A DNA stretch of 64,000 nucleotides from Clostridium sp. AF37-5. GTDB taxonomy: Bacteria > Bacillota > Clostridia > Lachnospirales > Lachnospiraceae. Where the stretch lies: NCBI RefSeq assembly GCF_003477605.1, contig NZ_QUDR01000012.1, forward strand, positions 1 to 64,000, written 5' to 3'. The first letter of the stretch is position 1, and each line of letters opens with the position of its first letter. Made by a program: the position numbers and the translations under genes. The notes beneath the pieces are model-generated. The model saw only the letters and a program-made list of their open reading frames with translations, was not told the origin of the DNA and did no database searches. This document shows, piece by piece, positions 44,023 to 52,308 of the stretch.

Positions 44023-44220
44023 CAAGGGGTTGGCAGTTGTTAAGGATTCCATAAATCATCAAGAAAAGTTTGTGCTTCGCGGGCACTCTCGTTTGACAAA
44101 CGCGTAGGGGTATCGGCATGCAAAATACGCAATGCCAGATACCCACGTGTTTGTATCCGCTCTTCACGAACTTTTCTTGATGATTAAATGCAAGCCTAAT
44201 AAGCTGCCAGCAGATACTTG
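44023..44220 (+). repeat. Long hairpin element C (core family copy 3, forward)
   Basis: A 198-base imperfect palindrome. The apex is GGGTATCGGCATGC, loop AAAATAC, GCAATGCC and GATACCC, flanked by ACAAACGCGT and ACGTGTTTGT. The next stem is GCGGG with CCGC instead of GTGGG with CCCAC in element A. Outer arms pair AATCATCAAGAAAAG with its complement and reach TGGCAG with CTGCCA. Confidence 0.85.
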
Positions 44221-44259
44221 TTAGTGAATCTCTCCTGCACGAATTAGGTGCGCAGTTTT

Positions 44260-44459
44260 GAAACAACGCTTTTCCTGCAATTTGCTCTATAGGGTTGCAT
44301 GTGTTAGGCTTCATCTGGAGAAATTAGATGGCACAAGCAACTCTTTGTGGTAATTTTCGCTGTTTAGGTTGTTTTTTTCTTATATATTTTCTTGATGAAA
44401 GTTGAATGTGACGAAAAAATGCAACCTTTTGAAGAAAATAAATGGAAAAGAGTTGTTCC
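44260..44459 (+). repeat. GGTTGCAT-word repeat, copy 3
   Basis: It begins GAAACAACGCTTTTCC and ends GGAAAAGAGTTGTTCC, which are nearly complementary ends. Between them are AGGGTTGCATG, AAGCAACTCTTT, TAGGTTG and AATGCAACC. It fills the interval between hairpin elements C and D, and no gene is present. Confidence 0.65.
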
Positions 44460-44467
44460 ATAGGGGC

Positions 44468-44671
44468 AAATGTTAGTTGTTTATCTTTTTAGGTTTCCGT
44501 AAATTAGCAGGAAAAGATTTGTGGTAAGTGAGTACAAACACGTGGGTATCAGGCATTGCGTATTTTGCATGCCGATACCCCTACGCGTTTGTTGAGCGTG
44601 AGCGCTCACGAACCACAAACTTTTCCTGCTAATTTACGGAAACCTAAAAATTTTAAAAGCAACAAACATTT
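44468..44671 (-). repeat. Long hairpin element D (core family copy 4, reverse)
   Basis: A 204-base palindrome. On the minus strand the core is GGGTATCGGCATGC, loop AAAATAC, GCAATGCC, GATACCC. The bulge-side stem is GTGAG with CTCAC. The outer arms TTTTTAGGTTTCCG and TAAATTAGCAGGAAAAG pair without mismatch, then continue more loosely to AAATGTT with its partner. Confidence 0.88.
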
Positions 44672-44739
44672 GAAAAAAGGATGACAAAAACAGAGGAGTT
44701 TCATATAATAAGTGTGAAGATATTTCTTTGGGGATTTAT

Positions 44740-45189
44740 ATGTCAGAAAAGAATAATTTTTTGTATGATGTCAGTATGTCCTATGTAAATGCCGGATGGC
44801 AGGAGCGTTATTGTGCGCTGGTAAAGTATCTTGATGCATATCTGAAGGAGAATTGTGGTGAATTTTTTGCCGATTTGCAGCTTTACCAGACCGGGCCGAT
44901 GAATTATGTAGTAGTGGCGGTGTATTATGATGTGCCGGGTGTCGGCGAGGCTCTTCCTAAGATTCTTGGATTTGTAAATGCAAAATATCGGGAAGTTGTT
45001 GGACATAATGTAAGACGAAAGCAGATTTTGAAGTTTGACTTAGCAAAAAAATTACACGGGCAGAGTGAAGTGTGTCTGCACGCTTCCTCGGAAGAGATGG
45101 AGGAATCAGAAGATGAACAACCGCGAGAGGATTATGCGTCTTCGACAGGAGAAGAAATTAGACAGGAACGAAATGATACAACTTCTTGA
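44740..45189 (+). CDS. Hypothetical protein overlapping hydE
   Basis: I do not recognise this 149-residue protein. Residues 1-105 look folded, with a helix (WQERYCALVKYLDAYLKENCGEFF), strands (MNYVVVAVYYDVPG) and a further helix. The last 40 residues are acidic and low in complexity (SSEEMEESEDEQPRED). The tail lies over the hydE ribosome site and the first 77 bases of hydE, which are read in another frame. The tail may thus be a by-product of the overlap. The ribosome site is weak (GGGG about eight bases upstream), and a TTG at 44728 is an alternative start. Coupling with hydE translation is likely. Confidence 0.6.
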   Translation: MSEKNNFLYDVSMSYVNAGWQERYCALVKYLDAYLKENCGEFFADLQLYQTGPMNYVVVAVYYDVPGVGEALPKILGFVNAKYREVVGHNVRRKQILKFDLAKKLHGQSEVCLHASSEEMEESEDEQPREDYASSTGEEIRQERNDTTS

Positions 45190-46162
45190 AACAGCAAATA
45201 GAGAGGACCGAGAGTTTCTTGCCGCACAGGCGAGAGAGGTTCGGGAGAAGATTTATGGGAAGGACGTATTTGTACGGGGGCTGATTGAATTTACAAATAT
45301 CTGCCGCAATGATTGTTATTACTGCGGGATACGCAAAAGTAACGAAAAAGTGGAGCGGTACCGCCTGACGCCGGAAGAAATTTTGTCCTGTGCCAAAGAA
45401 GGATATGAATTGGGGTTTCGCACTTTTGTGCTGCAAGGCGGCGAAGATGGCTGGTTTACGAAAGAGCGGGTGGCTTCGATTGTCCGGGAATTAAAGAAAC
45501 AATTTCCGGATTGTGCAGTGACGTTATCTATCGGAGAGCGCACCAAAGAGGAATATGAATGTTTTCGTGAGGCGGGGGCAGACCGTTACCTTCTGCGCCA
45601 CGAGACGGCGGACGACGCTCACTATAGAAAACTGCATCCTCAGGAAATGAAACTTAAAAACCGTAAAGAATGTTTATTTACCTTACGTGAACTTGGATAT
45701 GAAGTAGGTGCCGGTTTTATGGTAGGCTCGCCGGGACAGACGGTGGAGTGTCTTGTTGAAGATTTTGAATTTTTGCAGGAACTGAAGCCCCATATGATTG
45801 GAATCGGACCGTTTCTTGCCCATCAGGATACACCATTTGGTGCAGAAGAAAATGGTTCCTATGAGCAGACACTTTTATTATTAAGTATTCTTCGTCTGAT
45901 GTTTCCGGGGGTGTTACTTCCTGCGACGACAGCACTTGGAACAATTGCACCGGATGGACGAGAGCAGGGATTATTGGCAGGAGCGAATGTATTAATGCCA
46001 AATTTATCACCGGTTTCTGTGCGGAAAAAGTACGAGCTGTATGATAATAAAATATGTACCGGGGAAGAGTCGGCACAGTGTAAAGATTGTTTAAGCAGGC
46101 GTGTGGAATCGGTTGGCTACCGGATTGTGACTGACCGGGGAGACAGCCGGATTGAGAAATAG
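45113..46162 (+). CDS. hydE: [FeFe] hydrogenase H-cluster maturase HydE
   Basis: HydE is a radical SAM enzyme that helps build the diiron subcluster of [FeFe] hydrogenase. The 349-residue protein has the CxxxCxxC motif C64, C68, C71 (ICRNDCYYCGIR), the LQGGEDGWFT segment in the SAM-binding position, and LLRHETADD and GFMVGSPGQT. Near the C-terminus is a second cysteine set, ICTGEESAQCKDC, with the C-x7-C-x2-C spacing seen in Thermotoga HydE. Radical SAM relatives such as BioB or PylB lack this combination. No hydF, hydG or hydrogenase gene is in the window. The start follows GGAGG by nine bases, inside the preceding gene. Confidence 0.9.
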   Translation: MNNRERIMRLRQEKKLDRNEMIQLLETANREDREFLAAQAREVREKIYGKDVFVRGLIEFTNICRNDCYYCGIRKSNEKVERYRLTPEEILSCAKEGYELGFRTFVLQGGEDGWFTKERVASIVRELKKQFPDCAVTLSIGERTKEEYECFREAGADRYLLRHETADDAHYRKLHPQEMKLKNRKECLFTLRELGYEVGAGFMVGSPGQTVECLVEDFEFLQELKPHMIGIGPFLAHQDTPFGAEENGSYEQTLLLLSILRLMFPGVLLPATTALGTIAPDGREQGLLAGANVLMPNLSPVSVRKKYELYDNKICTGEESAQCKDCLSRRVESVGYRIVTDRGDSRIEK

Positions 46163-46171
46163 GAGGAACGT

Positions 46172-47941
46172 ATGATAGCGTATTTTTTGGCAGCATATTT
46201 GATTTTAAATGGAATTGTATTTTTGATTTACGGAGTGGACAAGTATAAAGCAGTTCACAATAAGTGGAGAATCCCGGAAACTACCCTTCTTGTTATCGCT
46301 GTTATTGGTGTAATAGGTGCCTTTGCCGGAATGCATGTTTTTCATCACAAAACACGTAAACCAAAGTTTTATGTAGGGGTTCCCGTTATCTTTTTCTTGG
46401 AGGTGCTTGCTGTTATTGGTATTTTTTGTGCGGGTGGGAAATACATGGGGAACACTGCCAAAAAAGAAAATGCAGCGAAAACGGCGAGCCTTTCTTCCAC
46501 ATCAAGGGAGGGATTAAAAAGAGGGGAAGAATTTACCATTGAAAAACAGGAGTTTAAGAAAAGTCTTTCGCAGGAGTCTTTTTCGATTCCATTCAATACA
46601 ATGGATGAGTGTTATCGTGTGGGGGACTTGTTTGTGTCTTTTGATTCGGGAACAAAATCAAAAATAAAGATTTATTTTTGGAATCCAAAGACAATGAAAG
46701 TTCCGGCTGTATATACATATCGTGAAAATGTTGAAAATTATGATGATTCGTTATTTGCAGCGAATGAGAGCGGACAATATGTGATTGCGCAGATTGCCGA
46801 AAAGTTAATTGTATTTAATTTTTTGGGAAAGGCCATGAAGGAGATTTCAATTGAAGAAGGCCGGCCAACAGATATTATGGAAAAGGATGGGAAACAATAC
46901 ATTTTGACATCATCGACGCTTTATGTCGGCAGTATCCAGTCGGGATTTCGTAAGGTGGGAAGCAATTCTGACAAAGAGGAAAAGAAGAATGCCGAGGAGG
47001 ATAGATGGTCGTTAGAATTTTTATTTTCCTGTGGAGATTATGTTTATGTATTGATGACTGTGCCTGCTAAGTATCATAGTTTTAGTTGGTTGTGGCAGAT
47101 ATCATTAAAAAATGGCGAGTGGAAAAAAATCATGGACGAAATGCCCGGCTTTTCTTTTGATAAGGATACAAAAGAAGTGGCAGCGGGAATTGAAATTGGC
47201 GAAAAAAATGCTGAGGTATTGTATTATAAATTCCATGAAGATGGAACGTATGAAAAGAAAAAAATCAAGGCGATTCCGGGAGCTGTGGAAAATGGAGTTA
47301 TTTACACCGCATCGAAAAAAGAATTTCTCGCTATTTCGGTGAAAGACAACAAAAAAACGGTGTTAAAGCATGTAGGGCGGTATTGTGAAATTGCAGATTT
47401 AAAGTATGAAAATTTAAGTAATGTAAGGCAGGAAAAAAAGGGGAAAATTATTTACAAGGTATCCGTTTATTTGTCGGAGAAACCGATGAAAAACCGGTAT
47501 GGAAAGCCGATGCCGGATTATGAAAATTATTACTGCTATGATGTGGAAACAAAGCAGACGCAGACAGTGAATACAGGTGTCAGCTATATAGATTTTGATT
47601 ATGCGGAAGGAAAGACATATATGAAAAATCGGGAAAAATGGCTTACACTTGAAAAGGAAACGAACATGGTAGAAATGGCAATTGATTATATGTATGAGGA
47701 TAATGCGACACCGGATAAAAGAGTTGTGCGTGTGGCGCAAAAAGACAAGCAGGAAAAGGTAGTCTCGGATAAAGTGTATACTTTTTGTGGAGACGAACAA
47801 GGAAATTGCCGGATTGAAGATGTGACTGGCAAGTATAGAACGCTTGAGAAGAAAGAAAAGTGGTTTACAATTACAGCAAAACAAGTAAAAACGATTTCGG
47901 ATAAGAAGTTGTTAAAAGGGCTGATGAAAACGGATGAATAG
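46172..47941 (+). CDS. DUF1294 membrane domain fused to a large beta-rich domain
   Basis: Residues 1-90 match the DUF1294 family: a membrane segment, then YGVDKYKAVHNKWRIPETTLLVIAVIGVIGAFAGMHVFHHKTRKPKFYVGVP, then another membrane segment. DUF1294 proteins are normally stand-alone and about 90 residues long. Here a linker (residues 95-125, rich in A, S, T and charged residues) leads to about 460 extra residues. They are made of short beta strands such as GQYVIAQIAEKLIVFNF and CGDYVYVLMTVPAKYH, reminiscent of a beta-propeller and of the lipoprotein at 23151. With three membrane segments visible, the large part is probably outside the cell. The gene starts nine bases after hydE; a functional link is unknown. 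Confidence 0.75.
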   Translation: MIAYFLAAYLILNGIVFLIYGVDKYKAVHNKWRIPETTLLVIAVIGVIGAFAGMHVFHHKTRKPKFYVGVPVIFFLEVLAVIGIFCAGGKYMGNTAKKENAAKTASLSSTSREGLKRGEEFTIEKQEFKKSLSQESFSIPFNTMDECYRVGDLFVSFDSGTKSKIKIYFWNPKTMKVPAVYTYRENVENYDDSLFAANESGQYVIAQIAEKLIVFNFLGKAMKEISIEEGRPTDIMEKDGKQYILTSSTLYVGSIQSGFRKVGSNSDKEEKKNAEEDRWSLEFLFSCGDYVYVLMTVPAKYHSFSWLWQISLKNGEWKKIMDEMPGFSFDKDTKEVAAGIEIGEKNAEVLYYKFHEDGTYEKKKIKAIPGAVENGVIYTASKKEFLAISVKDNKKTVLKHVGRYCEIADLKYENLSNVRQEKKGKIIYKVSVYLSEKPMKNRYGKPMPDYENYYCYDVETKQTQTVNTGVSYIDFDYAEGKTYMKNREKWLTLEKETNMVEMAIDYMYEDNATPDKRVVRVAQKDKQEKVVSDKVYTFCGDEQGNCRIEDVTGKYRTLEKKEKWFTITAKQVKTISDKKLLKGLMKTDE

Positions 47942-48094
47942 GGGCACGCATGTGATATGTTTTGTCTTGCATGTTGTAGAAAATGATGTTAGACTATAAG
48001 AGATAAGCAGACAGAAAGGATACTTGAATTGATGGAGAAGATGGAGAAAACATCTTACAATGAGTAAATTATTTATATGTCAAGGAGGGGGAAT

Positions 48095-50050
48095 ATGAAA
48101 AAAACAATTAAGGGGAAACTTACACTAAACACAGCAATTTTTATTGTTGCAGCAATTATTGTCTGCGAAATTGTCAGTGTGAATGCATTAAAAACAAACA
48201 TGACAAATCAGACAAGACAATATGTCAGCAGAGAGGCACAGACCAATGCACGTGTGGTTAATGAATGGCTGCAGGGGCAGGCAAACACGGTACATACAAT
48301 TACGAATACGATTGCTTTTATGAACACAAAAGATACGGATCACGTGATGGATTACCTGGAAAAAGCCTTGAGTGAGAATAAAGAGGCATTGATGTATTAT
48401 TTGTGTTTTGGATATGATGGAGGAGTATTTCCTGCAAACCATTCTAAAATAGATCTGGATCCAACGACAAGAGACTGGTGGAAGCAGGCCATTAAGAAAA
48501 ATAGTTTGATTTATACGGCACCATATAAAGATTTTGCTTCTGGGAAAATGATTGTTACCATTGCAGAACCGCTGGAAATAAAAGGCGAACAGGCGGTTGT
48601 GCTGGCGGATATTACGATTGATACTTTGACTAAACTTGTTTCTAATGTAAGTACGGATGAAAACATTCAGGGCTTTTTGTTAGATGCCGATGGTATGGTT
48701 GTTTCGCATCAGAATAAGGATTATCTGCCGAAAGAGGAAGGAAATACTTCTTTGGCTAAGGTACTTTCTGTTAATGTAAAAGAGGTTTCTGAGATAACAG
48801 ATTATGATGGATATTCAAAATTTATTCATACCGCGCAGATTACAGCTACCGGATGGACATTTGGTGTAACGGAGAGGGAATCAGTAGTAACAACACAAGT
48901 GGTGAAGAGTGTGATTTTAGTTGTCGGAATCGGGGTTGTCCTTTTGATTCTCGTAGTTCTTCTTACCATTGCCAGTGTGAAGAAAAATTTGAGGCCACTT
49001 GAAAATATGAAGACATTTATCCGGGAGAAAGTCATCGGTGATTCTCAAAAGAATGTACATAAAAATGAGGTTGAGGAAATCTCTTATTTATTACAGGAGT
49101 TAGAACAGCGTTTTATTGGTGTGATTCGCAAAACAAAAGATGAATCCAATGTCATTCATACCAGAGTGGAAAATACGAATGACAAGGTCTCCTTAATTAA
49201 TCAGAATATTATGGAAATCAGTGCAGCAATGGAAGAAACCGGAGCAAACATTGATTCCCAGACAACCAGTATTCAAAACATTGATAAAACTTGCAAGGAT
49301 ACAACGCATGCAGTGGATGTTCTTGTATCCCATGCAGAAGAAATGTCTGATAAAGCGAAAGAGATTGGTGAGCGTGTCAATGAAGCGGTGCAGAAATTAA
49401 TGACAGATAAAGACAGTGCTGTGGTGAAGGCGGACGAAAGCAGAAATCGTATGCAAATGGCGATTCAGCAGACAAGAATTATTGGCGAGATTGCAACTGT
49501 CTCAGCGTCAATTGAAGAAATTGCTTCTCAGACAAATCTTCTTGCATTAAATGCTTCGATTGAGGCGGCAAGAGCCGGAGAGTCAGGAAAAGGATTTGCG
49601 GTTGTTGCGGAAGAAATCAAACAATTGAGTGAAGATACATCAAACGAAATTCGTAAAGTGAATGACTTGACGCAGAAAGTATTTGAAAGTGTGAAGATAC
49701 TGTCCACTGAAAGTAACGAGTTATTAGTCTTTTTAGATGAGACAGTTTTGGCAGATTATGATAAATTTGCAAGTCTTGCGAATCAGTATAAAGAAGACGC
49801 AAATTATTATGAGGAAACAAGCGGTTCCATGGAACATAATGCAGAAGAAGTAATGGACGCAATTCAAAGTATTTCAAATGTTTTGGAAAATGCAAGTTCA
49901 GCACAGATGGAACTTGCGTCTGCAGTAGAAAGCGTAAATGAGAATTTGCAGAACATGACAAGTTCAAGTGAAAGCATGACTAAGGAAACGAAGAATGCGA
50001 TGGAAAGCGTAAATGCTTTGCGGGAGACGATGGAAAAATTTAATATGTAA
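48095..50050 (+). CDS. Methyl-accepting chemotaxis protein with Cache domain
   Basis: This 651-residue chemoreceptor has an N-terminal membrane segment (about 9-31), an extracellular Cache-type sensor (about 35-270), a second membrane segment (about 280-303) and a cytoplasmic signalling part. The sensor contains [21 protein letters not shown] and [20 protein letters not shown], typical of dCache_1 domains. The hairpin tip [43 protein letters not shown] is the universal MCP signature. No HAMP domain is clearly recognisable between membrane and hairpin. AGGAGGGG precedes the ATG. The ligand is unknown. It and a second MCP flank the pst operon. Confidence 0.93.
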   Translation: MKKTIKGKLTLNTAIFIVAAIIVCEIVSVNALKTNMTNQTRQYVSREAQTNARVVNEWLQGQANTVHTITNTIAFMNTKDTDHVMDYLEKALSENKEALMYYLCFGYDGGVFPANHSKIDLDPTTRDWWKQAIKKNSLIYTAPYKDFASGKMIVTIAEPLEIKGEQAVVLADITIDTLTKLVSNVSTDENIQGFLLDADGMVVSHQNKDYLPKEEGNTSLAKVLSVNVKEVSEITDYDGYSKFIHTAQITATGWTFGVTERESVVTTQVVKSVILVVGIGVVLLILVVLLTIASVKKNLRPLENMKTFIREKVIGDSQKNVHKNEVEEISYLLQELEQRFIGVIRKTKDESNVIHTRVENTNDKVSLINQNIMEISAAMEETGANIDSQTTSIQNIDKTCKDTTHAVDVLVSHAEEMSDKAKEIGERVNEAVQKLMTDKDSAVVKADESRNRMQMAIQQTRIIGEIATVSASIEEIASQTNLLALNASIEAARAGESGKGFAVVAEEIKQLSEDTSNEIRKVNDLTQKVFESVKILSTESNELLVFLDETVLADYDKFASLANQYKEDANYYEETSGSMEHNAEEVMDAIQSISNVLENASSAQMELASAVESVNENLQNMTSSSESMTKETKNAMESVNALRETMEKFNM

Positions 50051-50073
50051 AGCAATATACATATTCTTGGAAT

Positions 50074-50222
50074 TTCCAGTCAATAAAGAAAGGTTATGTT
50101 TTGTGGGCGCTTCCGCTTAACAAGCGCGTAGGGGTATCGGCATGCTAAATACGCATGCCGGATACCCACGTGCTTGTACCCACGCAACATAACCTTTTTA
50201 TTGACTGGAAATTCCAAAAGAA
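50074..50222 (+). repeat. Long hairpin element E (core family copy 5, forward)
   Basis: A 149-base palindrome with core GGGTATCGGCATGC, loop TAAATAC, GCATGCC, GATACCC. The flanking helix is ACAAGCGCGT with ACGTGCTTGT, in which A-T has become G-C on both strands relative to elements A-D. The outer arms are unrelated to those of A-D (AATTTCCAGTCAATAAAGAA on the left) yet pair closely with their own partner. Confidence 0.87.
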
Positions 50223-50311
50223 GAACTATATTACTACATATTAATTTCTATCTATTTTGCAATTTCCCTTTTTCTTATTTTTCTCAAACCTAATCCCCAA
50301 TCCATTCCGTA

Positions 50312-50437
50312 GCAAAAAAACACGACCCATTGACTGCATACAGCCACGCGGGTATGAGACATGCGTATTTAGCATGCCCATACCCTTGCGCGGCTGTTAA
50401 GCGGGAGCGTGCAGTCAATGGGGGTGTATTTTTTTGC
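50312..50437 (-). repeat. Long hairpin element F (core family copy 6, reverse)
   Basis: A 126-base palindrome. On the minus strand the core is GGGTATGGGCATGC, loop TAAATAC, GCATGTC, CATACCC. The flanking helix is ACAGCCGCGC with GCGTGGCTGT, again changed on both strands. Outer arms CCATTGACTGC and GCAAAAAAA differ from all other copies but pair with their own partner. Only 89 bases separate it from element E, and no gene lies in 50051-50551. Confidence 0.85.
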
Positions 50438-50442
50438 AAATT

Positions 50443-50482
50443 TTTACGAACTTTTTACATAGAAATGATTTCAGATTTTACA
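50443..50482 (+). promoter_or_regulatory. Candidate Pho box upstream of pstS
   Basis: Three TTTAC-type hexamers occur at 50443 (TTTACG), 50454 (TTTACA) and 50477 (TTTACA), at spacings of 11 and 23 bases, about two helical turns in total for the last step. This resembles the 11-base-spaced TTNACA repeats bound by PhoP in Firmicutes. It lies 70-110 bases before pstS. Confidence 0.5.
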
Positions 50483-50551
50483 TTCGCCTCCTAAACTAGG
50501 ACTTGTAAGAAAGAAAAAGAAAGATGAAAAGATTGAAAGGAGAAAACAAAA

Positions 50552-51454
50552 ATGAAGATGACAAAAAAAGTATTAGGAATGGTTTTATGCGGGGTTATGA
50601 CAGTGGGGATGATTACCGGCTGTGGCGGCTCTGACAGCAGCACAACAAATGATGCAGGAAATACATCTGCAGATGCAGCACAGGAAATTTCCGTTGTATC
50701 ACGTGAAGATGGTTCCGGTACACGAGGCGCTTTTGTAGAGCTTTTTGGTGTTGAAGATGAGGAGAACGGAGAAAAAGTAGACAAGACGACAGAAGAAGCA
50801 ACAATCGCAAACAGCACGGAAATCGTTATGACAACCGTAGCCGGTGATAAAAATGCAATTGGTTACTGCTCACTTGGTTCTTTAAATGACAGTGTGAAAG
50901 GACTTAAGATTGACGGTGCAGAGCCAACGGTTGATAACATTAACAATGGAAGTTATGCAATTTCCCGACCATTTAACATTGCAACAAAGGATAAGAAAAG
51001 TGAAGTAACACAGGACTTCATTAACTACATCCTGAGTGAAGACGGACAGAAAGTAATTGAGTCTAACGGTTACATCAAAGCAAGTGATGCCGGTGCTTTC
51101 AAGAGTAACGGTGCCAAAGGTAAAATTGTAGTAGCCGGTTCCTCTTCGGTTACGCCGGTTATGGAAAAACTTGCTGAAAGTTACAAGACAGTAAACAGTG
51201 GAGCAGAAATTGAAATTCAGGAAAGTGATTCCACAACAGGTATGAATTCAGCAGCAGAAGGAACTTGTGACATCGGTATGGCATCCCGTGACTTAAAAGA
51301 CAGTGAAACAGGTGCAGGACTTACACCGACAGTAATTGCAAAAGACGGAATCGTAGTAATCGTAAATAACGAAAACAAAGTAGATAACATGACAAAAGCA
51401 CAGGTAAATGATGTGTTCCGCGGAACAATCACAGACTGGAGTGCCATCAAATAA
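50552..51454 (+). CDS. pstS: Phosphate ABC transporter substrate-binding lipoprotein
   Basis: PstS captures inorganic phosphate outside the membrane for the PstCAB transporter. The 300-residue precursor has a lipoprotein signal with lipobox MITGC (C24), then a Gly/Ser/Thr-rich linker. The mature part is a type II binding protein with two copies of the phosphate-contact pattern: SREDGSGTRGAFVE and VAGSSSVTPVMEKLAE, plus QESDSTTGMNSAAEGTCDIGMASRDL. AAAGGAG precedes the ATG. It is the first gene of pstS-pstC-pstA-pstB-phoU, with candidate Pho boxes upstream. Confidence 0.96.
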   Translation: MKMTKKVLGMVLCGVMTVGMITGCGGSDSSTTNDAGNTSADAAQEISVVSREDGSGTRGAFVELFGVEDEENGEKVDKTTEEATIANSTEIVMTTVAGDKNAIGYCSLGSLNDSVKGLKIDGAEPTVDNINNGSYAISRPFNIATKDKKSEVTQDFINYILSEDGQKVIESNGYIKASDAGAFKSNGAKGKIVVAGSSSVTPVMEKLAESYKTVNSGAEIEIQESDSTTGMNSAAEGTCDIGMASRDLKDSETGAGLTPTVIAKDGIVVIVNNENKVDNMTKAQVNDVFRGTITDWSAIK

Positions 51455-51465
51455 AGGAGGCAGCC

Positions 51466-52308
51466 ATGAAAGAAAAGGCAATGAAAGTAGTGTTTCTGAT
51501 TGCCGCTTGTGTTTCGATTCTTGCTGTAGCATTAATTTGTATCTTTCTCTTCGCAAATGGTATCCCGGCAATTAAGGAAATCGGCTTGTTCGATTTCCTG
51601 ACGGGAACGGCGTGGAAACCGGGAAATCACAAATTTGGGATTTTGCCGATGATATTAGGAAGTATATATGTGACCGCCGGAGCTCTTATTGTAGGAGTTC
51701 CGATTGGCATTTTGACAGCAGTGTTTTTAGCAAAGTATTGTCCGAAAAAATGGTATCGAATCTTAAAAGGCGGCGTCGATTTGCTTGCCGGAATCCCATC
51801 CGTTGTCTACGGATTTTTTGGACTTGTTGTTCTGGTTCCGATGGTGCGCGACACCTTTGGCGGAAATGGAAACAGTATTTTAACGGCATCTCTTTTGCTT
51901 GGCATTATGATTCTGCCAACGATTATTGAGACATCAGAGGCAGCTATTCAGGCGGTGCCGGATAAATATTACGAAGGAGCACTGGCACTTGGTGCCACGC
52001 ATGAGAGAAGTGTTTACCGTACGGTTGTACCGGCAGCGAAATCCGGAATTTTAGCAGGAATCATTCTTGGTGTCGGACGTGCGATTGGTGAGACGATGGC
52101 AGTCATTATGATTGCCGGAAATCAGGCAAGAATGCCTGCCGGTTTGTTAAAGGGTGTTCGTACACTTACAGCAAACATAGTAATTGAAATGGGATATGCG
52201 GCAGATTTACACCGCGAAGCGTTAATTGCGACAGGTGTTGTCCTGTTTGTCTTTATCCTGATTATCAATTTATTGTTCTCACTCTTAAAGAGAAAGAAGG
52301 TGGACTAG
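51466..52308 (+). CDS. pstC: Phosphate ABC transporter permease PstC
   Basis: This 280-residue inner-membrane protein forms half of the phosphate channel. Six membrane segments are visible. The EAA-type loop for ATPase contact is EGALALGATHERSVYRTVVPAAKSGILAGIILG. FGILPMILGSIYVTAGALIVGVPIGILTAVFLAKY is a typical PstC segment, and GIPSVVYGFFGLVVLVP is shared with PstA. GGAGG lies before the ATG, 11 bases after pstS. Its stop codon is directly followed by the pstA start. Confidence 0.95.
   Translation: MKEKAMKVVFLIAACVSILAVALICIFLFANGIPAIKEIGLFDFLTGTAWKPGNHKFGILPMILGSIYVTAGALIVGVPIGILTAVFLAKYCPKKWYRILKGGVDLLAGIPSVVYGFFGLVVLVPMVRDTFGGNGNSILTASLLLGIMILPTIIETSEAAIQAVPDKYYEGALALGATHERSVYRTVVPAAKSGILAGIILGVGRAIGETMAVIMIAGNQARMPAGLLKGVRTLTANIVIEMGYAADLHREALIATGVVLFVFILIINLLFSLLKRKKVD

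Noticed and set aside
30121..50437. Hairpin elements as integron attC sites, because GCTTAAC and GTTAAGC in their bulge match the RYYYAAC/GTTRRRY consensus
   Set aside because: Only one such heptamer occurs per element and not in all copies (element C has GTTTGAC). There is no cassette array or integrase in the window, and the conserved part is the apex rather than the ends.
30121..50437. Hairpin elements as ordinary Rho-independent terminators
   Set aside because: They are 125-205 bases long, have no consistent T run, keep a conserved apex and occur in inverted pairs.
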